Positions 57,004 through 64,000 of a stretch of DNA of 64,000 nucleotides are shown here, in pieces. Within the stretch, counting starts at the first letter, position 1. Every line of letters starts with the position of its first letter. The stretch lies in contig JAVQMD010000001.1 in assembly GCA_032595675.1 (NCBI GenBank), forward strand, positions 1,272,640 to 1,336,639, in the 5' to 3' direction. Source of the stretch: Candidatus Electrothrix rattekaaiensis (GTDB lineage Bacteria > Desulfobacterota > Desulfobulbia > Desulfobulbales > Desulfobulbaceae). A model generated the notes under the pieces. The model ran no database searches and was not told the origin of the DNA. It saw only the letters and a program-made list of their open reading frames with translations. A program made the translations under genes and the position numbers.

Positions 57004-59796
57004 ATGACGCGAGATGAAGCTTATCTCTTGGTAGCGAAAGAGGCCATTGAACGTGCATATAGGTCGAGGACAACAAGGCTTGACCTTAGCAATATGCAGT
57101 TAACCAAACTGCCGGAGTTGCCAGGACAGCTAACAGAAGTAATCTGGTTGGAACTTTCCGGCAACCAAATAACTGTACTACCTGAATGGCTGGAAGAACT
57201 TACACAGTTACAGGTCCTAGATTTCTCTGATAATCAATTGAGTGAACTTCCGCACGGGCTAGAACAGTTAACAGAATTGCACTCGTTAGATCTTTCAAAA
57301 AATAAAATAACTGCATTGCCGGATTACCTGGGACAATTAACAGAACTGGCTTATATAGATCTCTCCTGGAACCAATTACGAGAAATTCCCATCAGTTTCT
57401 TAAAGCTGACACAATTGCAGGAATTAGATCTTGATCATAATCCTCTCAACCCCGAACTCACAGCAGCCTACGCGCAAGGGTTTGATGCCGTCAAAGCCTA
57501 CCTTCGCGCTAAAGCCGACTCCATCACCCTCAACGAAGCCAAGCTGATCCTCATCGGCGAAGGCGAGGTCGGCAAGACCTGCCTGTTGGATGCCCTGTTG
57601 GACAATCCTTGGCAGAAACACGACACCACCCACGGCATTGAGATCAAACCGGTTCAAATCACCGAACAGAAGAGCAGCAAAGAGATAGCACTCAATGCCT
57701 GGGACTTCGGCGGGCAGCGTGTCTACCGCCCGACGCACCAACTCTTTTTCAGTGCCCCGGCAGTCTATCTGGTGGTCTGGAAACCCCGTGAAGGCTGGAA
57801 ACAGAATTTCGTTAAGGAATGGATACAGCTCATCAAACACCGAGAGCCGGAGGCAAAGATTCTGGTGATCGCCACCCACGGCGGGCCGCAGCAGCGGCAG
57901 CCGGACATTGATCGTCAGGAACTGCGGGATCTGTTCGGCAAGGACACCGTGCTGGATTTTCTCACCGTGGAGAGTAAACCGGACAACGACGGCAAACGCC
58001 GGGGCATTGAGGAACTCAAACAGGCCATTGCCGAGGTTGCTGTCACCCTCCCGGAAATGGGCCGCACGGTACCTAAGAGTTTTCAGGAAGTCCGCCAGGA
58101 TCTGAAGAACATCGGCAAACCTTTTCTGCCTCTGGATCAGCTATTCACCATTTGCCGCGACCGCAATATGGACGACGAGGTGGCACGGCTCTTTCTCACC
58201 ATCTCCCATTGCCTCGGTCATCTCATCCATTACCAGCACGATCCAATTCTGCGGGACATGGTGGTCCTGAAACCGGATTGGCTGGCCACAGCCATCAGTT
58301 TTGTCCTGGATGATGAAGAGACACGGCGAAACCACGGTCTGGTTCGCCTCTCCCACCTCAGCGAGCTGTGGAATGACACAAGCCGTACAGAGGAATTCCG
58401 CTACGCTGCCGAACTGCATCCAGTTTTTCTTGCTTTAATGGGGAAATACGATCTTTCCTATCGGGTGGCTGATCCCTTTGCACAAGACGAGTCCGACCCT
58501 CTGAGTTTGATCGCCCAGTTGGTAAACGACACCCGACCAGAGCATGAATTAAGACAGCAATGGCCGGGTCAAGCGGCAGCAGGTGATATTCAGCAGAAAC
58601 AAATCTGTTGCATCGTGGATGAAAAAGGTCAGTCCGCTGATGCCACAGGACTCTTTTATCAACTCATCGTTCGCCTCCATAAATACTCCCTGGGTCGCAA
58701 TGACCATCGGCACAGCATCCACTGGCAGCGCGGCCTGCTGCTGGATGACAGCTATAACGGTCGCGCCCTGCTGGAGCATCAGGGCAATGATGTCCATATC
58801 ACGGTTCGCGCCCCGTATCCAGAACGCTTTCTTGCTATGCTCACCGGCGAAGTTAAATATCTGGTGGAGAATTTCTGGGAAGGACTGCGCTGCAATGTGA
58901 TGGTGCCCTGTGTGAAACCCTGCGGCAGGAATGCACCGGGAACCGGTTTGTTTGATGTGGAAAAACTCATTGCCAGCAAGCGGCAGAAATATCCTAAATA
59001 TCCCTGCCCGGTTTGCAATGAATGGCAGGATATCGACACCCTGCTGCGCAATGCCCCAGCGGTTCCCTCTGTTGCCGATACACAGCTCCTGAATAATAGG
59101 CTGCTGGAGAAATTGTTTCAGGAGATGCGCAGTCAACGGCATCTGTTGTCAGAGGGATTCGGCGCACTTGATACAGGGCAGAAGAAACTCTTCAGTCAGG
59201 TGGATGCCTGCTTCAACGATCTCATCCAGACCTTTACTGATGAGGCCAAGGAAGGCCCACGTCTCTTCAGTCTCGTACCGGTGGACCCCGGTTTCCTTGA
59301 TAAGCCGAAATGGACCAGCCGGAAATTTCGGTTGATTCTCTGGTGCGAACATTCCCGCCTGCCCCTGTCCGTCCTTGGTGATAATGAAAAACAGGGCATT
59401 TATGCGTTGGATTTTCCCCGGGACTGGATCGTCAGTGCAGCTCCTTTTCTCCGAACCTTGACCACCACCTTGAGCTTGGTCCTGCCTGCGGCTTTCTCCG
59501 GCGTTAAATTGGCCCTGGATGATTCGGCCTACAAGGCCATTGACGAACAGCTTCGATTCGGCAAAGATTGTTTTGATGCTACCTTGAAAGGCAGCAGGGA
59601 TGTCGGCGGCTGGCTGGGCGAAGATGATTCAACAGATTTACCCCAGGAATCTGCAATGCGGGCCGATGGTGCGGTTTTGCGGCGATTGCATGTCCTGCTC
59701 AAGGAAAAAGATCCCGGCTTTGGCGGTCTTGTCCGGGTGATGAACAAACGCCGGGAATTCCTTTGGGTGCATCCGCAGTTTGAAGGAGAGTACTAG
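57004..59796 (+). CDS. ROCO GTPase (LRR-ROC-COR)
   Basis: This is a 930-residue protein starting at MTRDEAYLLV (after AAGGTGGG). Residues about 25-160 are leucine-rich repeats (LDLSNMQLTKLPELPGQLTE, LELSGNQITVLPEWLEEL, LDFSDNQLSELPHGL, LDLSKNKITALPDYL, IDLSWNQLREIP). The ROC Ras-like domain has P-loop LIGEGEVGKTCLLDALL (about 183-199), NAWDFGGQRVYRPTHQLF (switch II, DxGG) and VIATHGG. COR follows (FLPLDQLFTICRDRN, VVLKPDWLATAI). A cysteine-rich segment near 640-680 (CVKPCG, CPVCNEW) may bind zinc; the C-terminal 270 residues are unassigned. ROCO proteins dimerise and switch with GTP; function here is unknown. Confidence 0.93.
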   Translation: MTRDEAYLLVAKEAIERAYRSRTTRLDLSNMQLTKLPELPGQLTEVIWLELSGNQITVLPEWLEELTQLQVLDFSDNQLSELPHGLEQLTELHSLDLSKNKITALPDYLGQLTELAYIDLSWNQLREIPISFLKLTQLQELDLDHNPLNPELTAAYAQGFDAVKAYLRAKADSITLNEAKLILIGEGEVGKTCLLDALLDNPWQKHDTTHGIEIKPVQITEQKSSKEIALNAWDFGGQRVYRPTHQLFFSAPAVYLVVWKPREGWKQNFVKEWIQLIKHREPEAKILVIATHGGPQQRQPDIDRQELRDLFGKDTVLDFLTVESKPDNDGKRRGIEELKQAIAEVAVTLPEMGRTVPKSFQEVRQDLKNIGKPFLPLDQLFTICRDRNMDDEVARLFLTISHCLGHLIHYQHDPILRDMVVLKPDWLATAISFVLDDEETRRNHGLVRLSHLSELWNDTSRTEEFRYAAELHPVFLALMGKYDLSYRVADPFAQDESDPLSLIAQLVNDTRPEHELRQQWPGQAAAGDIQQKQICCIVDEKGQSADATGLFYQLIVRLHKYSLGRNDHRHSIHWQRGLLLDDSYNGRALLEHQGNDVHITVRAPYPERFLAMLTGEVKYLVENFWEGLRCNVMVPCVKPCGRNAPGTGLFDVEKLIASKRQKYPKYPCPVCNEWQDIDTLLRNAPAVPSVADTQLLNNRLLEKLFQEMRSQRHLLSEGFGALDTGQKKLFSQVDACFNDLIQTFTDEAKEGPRLFSLVPVDPGFLDKPKWTSRKFRLILWCEHSRLPLSVLGDNEKQGIYALDFPRDWIVSAAPFLRTLTTTLSLVLPAAFSGVKLALDDSAYKAIDEQLRFGKDCFDATLKGSRDVGGWLGEDDSTDLPQESAMRADGAVLRRLHVLLKEKDPGFGGLVRVMNKRREFLWVHPQFEGEY

Positions 59797-59847
59797 AGAT
59801 GCAATTATGAAGGTCAAGCTCCTACACGACAAGCATAGACAAATATC

Positions 59848-61632
59848 ATGAATACCCCGGTACCCCATCCCCCCTACATCCTCCGTCCCGGCGTCCCGGA
59901 AGAGGTCTTTACTGATCGGCAGGAATATCTGGATTTTTTCCATAATGCCGCACTCAAGGCCATAACCCGGCGCACCATGTCCACGGTGTTACTGGGGCAA
60001 CGGCGCATGGGCAAGACCGAGATCTTTCTCCGGACCGTGAACCGTCTCTTTTGGGAGCAGGATCACCAGGATCCCAAGGCCGCAGTGCCGGTTTATTTTT
60101 CCTTCCCAGATGAAATCGTCAGCCGTCAGGATTTTGCCCTGAAATACACGGAAAACTTTGTTCGATGGTATGCGGCCTTTCGATTGCGTGACCCGATGCT
60201 GTTGCGAGAGCCGGAAGATCCCTTGGATTTGATTCCCCTGTTGCGGGAGAATACCGCTCTTTCAGAACCCTTTAGGAGTTTTGCTCTCGGGTTGCTCAAG
60301 GCTATCCCTTCCGGGAATGTGATCCTGCCCGAGGAGAAAGCCCTGCTGCTGCCCCGCAGTGTGTCGGATTACGATGACAGCACCATTGTTATGTTTCTGG
60401 ATGAGTTTCAGAACACCCATTTGCCGGAGTACGAATTCCGGGTGGTCGGTTTTATGCAACAGGCTGTGGAATCCACAGCTTGTCCTCATTTTGTCACTGG
60501 TTCAGCCATGAGTATTCTGTCCAGAGAGATTATCGGGCGTGGTGCCCTATTCGGGAGATTTTCCGGGGAGGAAATCACCACCTTTTCTCCTTACTGGGGT
60601 ACTGAGCTTGTCCGGCGTGCAACCCGCTTCTATGAGGCCGAGGTACCAGAACTCATGACCCCAATTCTGGCGGAACGTTGCGGGGGCAACCCCTTTTACA
60701 TCACAGCGGTTATCCGTCAAGCTGCGAAACTCGGCAAGTCCCTTGTTGATGAAGAGGCGATTAATAAAATACTGGCCGTGGATATTTCCTCCGGTTTTAT
60801 TTGGGGCGAACTGCATGACCAAGTCACCCGCTGGATAAAACGAATCAATCAACACGGTATCACTAAGTGGATTCTCTACCTGTCCGCGATCTGCGAGGGC
60901 GAAAAGATATCCCTGGAACAGCTGCAGCAGGAGCTCAAGGCCCGTGAAGGAAAAGAAGTGTCCTTGGATACGATCCGGGAAATCCTGGTTCGCCTTTCCC
61001 GAGGTGATTTGGTAGACTATCTGGAGCTGGGCGGCTGGTTCCGCAAAATTAATGATCCGATCCTCCTGGAGTTTCTCAAGGTCTGGGGCCGGATTGAGGT
61101 GGAGGGACAGCCGTCCGGCACTGTTCAGGACGACCTGCGGAAAAAGTACGAGACCCGGCAGCGGCGGTTTCACGAATATAAAGGCTATCTGGGCGAAGTC
61201 TTCATGAGTCAGGTGCTGCTGGCCGGTTCGGAAAAAACTTTTCCGGGGCAGCTTTTTCATATGGCTGAAGATGTTACCCTACCTTGGCGGTTTACCTATG
61301 TCCATCATCGGGTCAGGCTTGCTTCCGGCCAAGGAAAAGAGATTGATCTCTACGGTGCAGCAGGCTCTGAAATCTGGATCGGGCAGAGTAAGTGGACAAA
61401 AGAACGGGTCGGGATAAAGGTGTTGCGGGCATTACAGGCCCAGGGGGAACAGGTGAAGCGTGAACGCGAACCCCGCATATTGAGGTTATGGCTGTTTTCC
61501 TGGAGCGGCCTGACAGCGGAGGCCGAAGAGTACGCGCGTGCTCAGGGTATTCTCTGGTCCGTTCAAGAGGATTTGAATGAACTGCTGCTTGAGCTGGGGC
61601 TGCGGGAGCTGCCAACGCTTGACGAAACTTGA
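59848..61632 (+). CDS. AAA-like ATPase with C-terminal nuclease-like domain
   Basis: This is a 594-residue protein. VPHPPYILRPGVPEEVFTDR leads into Walker A VLLGQRRMGKTEIFL (about 47-60), Walker B STIVMFLDEFQNT, and a sensor SAMSILSREIIGRGALFGRF. A winged-helix region follows (VRLSRGDLVDYLELGGWFRKINDPILLEFL). The C-terminus (about 450-560) has YLGEVFMSQVLL, GKEIDLYGAAGSEIWIGQSKW (Asp, Gln-x-Lys), a restriction-endonuclease-like pattern. It starts 51 bp after the ROCO gene and is probably co-transcribed with it. Function unknown. Confidence 0.85.
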   Translation: MNTPVPHPPYILRPGVPEEVFTDRQEYLDFFHNAALKAITRRTMSTVLLGQRRMGKTEIFLRTVNRLFWEQDHQDPKAAVPVYFSFPDEIVSRQDFALKYTENFVRWYAAFRLRDPMLLREPEDPLDLIPLLRENTALSEPFRSFALGLLKAIPSGNVILPEEKALLLPRSVSDYDDSTIVMFLDEFQNTHLPEYEFRVVGFMQQAVESTACPHFVTGSAMSILSREIIGRGALFGRFSGEEITTFSPYWGTELVRRATRFYEAEVPELMTPILAERCGGNPFYITAVIRQAAKLGKSLVDEEAINKILAVDISSGFIWGELHDQVTRWIKRINQHGITKWILYLSAICEGEKISLEQLQQELKAREGKEVSLDTIREILVRLSRGDLVDYLELGGWFRKINDPILLEFLKVWGRIEVEGQPSGTVQDDLRKKYETRQRRFHEYKGYLGEVFMSQVLLAGSEKTFPGQLFHMAEDVTLPWRFTYVHHRVRLASGQGKEIDLYGAAGSEIWIGQSKWTKERVGIKVLRALQAQGEQVKREREPRILRLWLFSWSGLTAEAEEYARAQGILWSVQEDLNELLLELGLRELPTLDET

Positions 61633-61653
61633 TTTTGCTACGAAATAAAAACC

Positions 61654-63363
61654 ATGCTCCAAGAATTACGCGTCAATAATCTGGCCCTGATCAACAGGCT
61701 GGATCTGGATTTTTCCGAAACCGGCACCGGTTTAATCACCTTTACCGGTGAAACCGGAGCAGGCAAGTCCATCATCTTGCAGGCTGTGCATCTGCTCACC
61801 GGCGGGCGGGCCTCGGCCTCCTGGGTACGCAATGATTGCGATCAGGCCGTGATTGAGGCCCAGTTCGGCATCAGCGGTCGGGAGGATATCCTGTCCCTTT
61901 TGCACGAGCATGGGCTGGACAACGAGGAAGACTGCATTCTCCGTCGGATTGTCAGCAGTAAGGGCCGAAGCCGGATCTTTATCAATGATCGGCTGGCCAC
62001 GACCAAGCTGGCCCATGCCTTGGCTGAAAGTCTGGTTAATATCGCCAGCCAGCACGACCAGCAGCTCCTGCTTAAAACCCATAGCCATATTGATTTCCTG
62101 GACAGCTATGGCGAACTCTGGGAGCAGCGGGACCAATACCGGCAGGTGTACAGCCGTTGGCAGAAGCACGCCCGCCAGTTGCGGGAATTACAGGAGCAGG
62201 AACAGGATAAGGAGCAACGCCGCGATTTTCTCGGGTTTCAGCTCAAAGAGATCCGGGAAGTAGCCCCTTTGCCGGAGGAGGATGAGCAGCTGATCAAGGA
62301 GCGAGACCTGTTCAAATCTTCAACCATCTTGGCCGAGCTGATCGGCAAGAGCCATTTTCAGCTTCAGGATAAAGTGACCTCCCTGCTCGTTGAGATTCGC
62401 AAAAACATGGAACATGCTGCGGCCCTTGACCCGGCCCTCAAGGAGCTGGCGCAACAGAGCAGCTCTGTTTCCTTTGAAGTGGAAGATCTGGAAGGCAATC
62501 TCCGCAACTACCTGGATTCCATTCCCTCGGATCAGGGCCGAATGGAGCAGATCGCCTCCCGGTTGGCTCAGCTCCGGCACTTGCAGCGCAAGTACGGCAC
62601 CACGCTGGAAGAGGTGATTGCCTTTGCTGATCGGGTGGAAAAGGAACTGCATTCTTTAGATCATCTGGATGAACAGATTGCGGCCTTGGAAAAAGAACTG
62701 GATCACATTGGGAAGGAATTGCGGCAAAAGGCTGAAGCACTTTCGCAGGATCGGTTTCGGGTTGCGGAGCAACTCACCGCAGCCATGCAGGCGGAGCTGG
62801 CTTCGCTCAGTTTTCGTCAGGCCCTGTTTGAGGTTTCAGTAACAGCAGGAGATCTCGGGGATGCCTCTGCTGTCTCGACGGCTTCCGCTTTATCTCCAAC
62901 TGGCTGCGATGACGTGACCTTTCTTTTTTCCGCCAATCCCGGTGAACCGCCCAAGCCCTTGTCTGATGTGGTGTCCGGCGGCGAGCTTTCCCGGCTCATG
63001 CTGGCCATGAAATGCCTGCTCGCCCGACGGGATAAGGTGGACACGGTGATCTTTGATGAGATTGATGCGGGCATCGGTGGTGAGGCTGCCGAGGCTGTGG
63101 CCCGCAAGATTGATGAGCTGGCTGGCCATCATCAGGTCTTCTGTATCACCCATCTGCCCCAGATTGCCGCCTATGCGGATGCCCATTTTCTGGTGGAAAA
63201 GCAAGTCGATGCCAATCGGACCTTTACCACGATCCGAGCACTTTCCCGTGACGAGCGCGTTCGGGAGCTGGCCCGGATGCTGGGCGGTGATAATCCCAGC
63301 GAGCAGACCCTGCTTTTTGCCAGGGAGCTGTTGCAAGGGCGAACAGAGAAAATAAAACTATAA
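61654..63363 (+). CDS. recN: DNA repair protein RecN
   Basis: This is a 569-residue SMC-like ATPase of double-strand break repair. The N-terminus is MLQELRVNNLALINRLDLDFSE, with Walker A FTGETGAGKSIIL, then RSRIFINDRLATTK and VNIASQHDQQLLL. The central coiled coil (about 170-380) has normal heptads. The C-terminal signature VSGGELSRLMLAMKCLLA, Walker B VIFDEIDAGIGGEAAEAVA and CITHLPQIAAYAD complete the ATPase head. It begins 21 bp after the ATPase-nuclease gene. Confidence 0.97.
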   Translation: MLQELRVNNLALINRLDLDFSETGTGLITFTGETGAGKSIILQAVHLLTGGRASASWVRNDCDQAVIEAQFGISGREDILSLLHEHGLDNEEDCILRRIVSSKGRSRIFINDRLATTKLAHALAESLVNIASQHDQQLLLKTHSHIDFLDSYGELWEQRDQYRQVYSRWQKHARQLRELQEQEQDKEQRRDFLGFQLKEIREVAPLPEEDEQLIKERDLFKSSTILAELIGKSHFQLQDKVTSLLVEIRKNMEHAAALDPALKELAQQSSSVSFEVEDLEGNLRNYLDSIPSDQGRMEQIASRLAQLRHLQRKYGTTLEEVIAFADRVEKELHSLDHLDEQIAALEKELDHIGKELRQKAEALSQDRFRVAEQLTAAMQAELASLSFRQALFEVSVTAGDLGDASAVSTASALSPTGCDDVTFLFSANPGEPPKPLSDVVSGGELSRLMLAMKCLLARRDKVDTVIFDEIDAGIGGEAAEAVARKIDELAGHHQVFCITHLPQIAAYADAHFLVEKQVDANRTFTTIRALSRDERVRELARMLGGDNPSEQTLLFARELLQGRTEKIKL

Positions 63364-63371
63364 AGGATGGG

Positions 63372-63400
63372 GTTAGGGGCACGGCGTGCCGTGCCCCTAC
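63372..63400. repeat. GGGGCACGGCG palindrome
   Basis: TAGGGGCACGGCG and CGCCGTGCCCCTA-type halves form a perfect hairpin after recN. Its sequence is nearly the same as the copy at 6315-6342 and close to the in-frame copy in the NLR gene. Confidence 0.9.
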
Positions 63401-63408
63401 TTGTACTG

Positions 63409-63509
63409 GTGCCCAAGCTCTGCTTGGGCACCTTGAAGACAGAAGCTCCAGCTTCGAAGATGAAGCAGAGCTTCAGAAGAAAAGATTCCCAAGCTGGAGC
63501 TTGGGAATC
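63409..63509. repeat. Second palindrome family: GCCCAAGCT/AGCTTGGGC and related
   Basis: GGTGCCCAAGCTC and its complement (63409-63433) are followed by an AGCTCCAGCTTCG...GAAGC stretch and GATTCCCAAGCTGG plus complement (63484-63509). These CAAGCT-centred hairpins differ from the GTAGGGGC family. They separate recN from the PP-loop gene. Confidence 0.85.
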
Positions 63510-63530
63510 AGATAACACCATATATTATTC

Positions 63531-64000
63531 ATGCAAGAAATCAAAGCCATCGGCCTTTTTTCCGGCGGTCTGGACTCCATTCTCGCCTGCCGGGTCATTG
63601 TTGAGCAGGGAATTCGGGTTCATGCCTTAAAATTCGTTACCCCGTTTTTTGATCATGACCTGCTTGCCCGGCAAGAGGCGTATCAACAGGAAGTACAGGA
63701 AAAATACGGTCTGGACGTGGAACTGGTCGATCTGAGTGAGGGCTATATTGAGCTGTTGCGCAATCCTTCGCACGGGTTTGGCAAAAATTTCAATCCCTGC
63801 ATTGACTGTAAAATCATGATGCTCAGCCGGGCTAAGGAACTGATGAAGGAATACGGTGCTTCCTTTCTCATCACCGGCGAGGTCCTTGGTCAACGGCCCA
63901 TGTCGCAACGACGCGATACCCTCAATCTCATTGAGCGTGATGCTGATTGCCGGGATATTCTTCTTCGCCCCCTATCTGCGCAGTTGATGAACCCCAGCCG
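63531..64000 (+). CDS. PP-loop ATP pyrophosphatase, tRNA-thiolation-like (3' end outside window)
   Basis: The first 156 codons are visible and the frame is open to the edge. The PP-loop signature is GLFSGGLDSILACRV, followed by VHALKFVTPFF, GFGKNFNPCIDCKIMM (CxxC) and LITGEVLGQRPMSQRRDTL. These match the MnmA/ThiI-like thiouridylase group found in anaerobes, in which ATP activates an RNA or sulphur acceptor. The exact substrate is undecided. The start ATG lacks a strong ribosome site, and the repeats lie immediately upstream. Confidence 0.85.
   Translation, partial: MQEIKAIGLFSGGLDSILACRVIVEQGIRVHALKFVTPFFDHDLLARQEAYQQEVQEKYGLDVELVDLSEGYIELLRNPSHGFGKNFNPCIDCKIMMLSRAKELMKEYGASFLITGEVLGQRPMSQRRDTLNLIERDADCRDILLRPLSAQLMNPS

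Overview
The window looks like a chromosomal segment of a Gram-negative, largely anaerobic deltaproteobacterium, most likely a Desulfobulbales / cable-bacterium relative. That placement is inferred from gene style: MTHFR with a cysteine-rich C-terminal domain, an orphan TSCPD protein, tandem di-haem peroxidases, H-NOX, and abundant dispersed palindromes. No rRNA or tRNA gene was recognised. Housekeeping genes alternate with accessory islands rich in ATPases, nucleases, toxin-antitoxin genes or their remnants, two insertion sequences and several families of palindromic or tandem repeats.

Layout. 1-3.7 kb: end of a GldG / DUF4340 ABC-transporter operon. 3.9-6.3 kb: a small membrane protein and an NB-ARC/TPR (STAND, NLR-like) protein that share a 17-residue motif, at the C-terminus of the first and the N-terminus of the second. 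6.3-6.8 kb: a repeat cluster. 6.9-21.6 kb: mostly core genes (ygiQ, proA, nadD, a GT2-GtrA glycosyltransferase, a cysteine-rich secreted protein, a PAS-GGDEF-EAL protein, a TSCPD protein, a SpoU methyltransferase, a PHP phosphatase, an NtrC-type regulator, H-NOX, metF). 21.7-29.6 kb: an interference-only type I-C CRISPR-Cas locus (cas3, cas5c, cas8c, cas7c) with a Fic gene where adaptation genes often sit. 29.7-37 kb: an antitoxin remnant, IS1634- and ISKra4-family transposases, an Rpn-type nuclease, a minisatellite, a broken ATPase copy, HigBA and an intact ATPase-nuclease. 37-46 kb: an S9 peptidase, an MFS transporter, queD-queE, a nucleotide-sugar dehydrogenase, an SPL-type radical SAM gene and decayed sequence. 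46-54.5 kb: a methyltransferase, two tandem di-haem peroxidases, HNH, folC, AIPR, a cupin, a HipA-like kinase and Uma2. 54.6-64 kb: an AAA-ATPase/nuclease, a second minisatellite, a ROCO GTPase, another ATPase-nuclease, recN and the start of a PP-loop thiolase-like gene.

The most striking signal is in the 1-kb gap between cas3 and cas5c. A single type I-C repeat (24878-24910), followed by a spacer-like stretch and a strong terminator, encodes a crRNA-like RNA. The first 16 spacer positions match a site about 580 bp upstream (24333-24348) except at positions 6 and 12, the positions Cascade does not read, and that site has a 5' TTC, the type I-C PAM. About 150 bp downstream of the site lie a near-perfect Shine-Dalgarno and a four-codon minigene. 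This is the architecture expected of a CreTA-like RNA toxin-antitoxin guarding the Cas effector, or of a crRNA-like autoregulator. The second strong signal is the NLR / membrane-protein pair with a shared RHIM-like motif, which suggests amyloid-type signalling between a sensor and a membrane effector.
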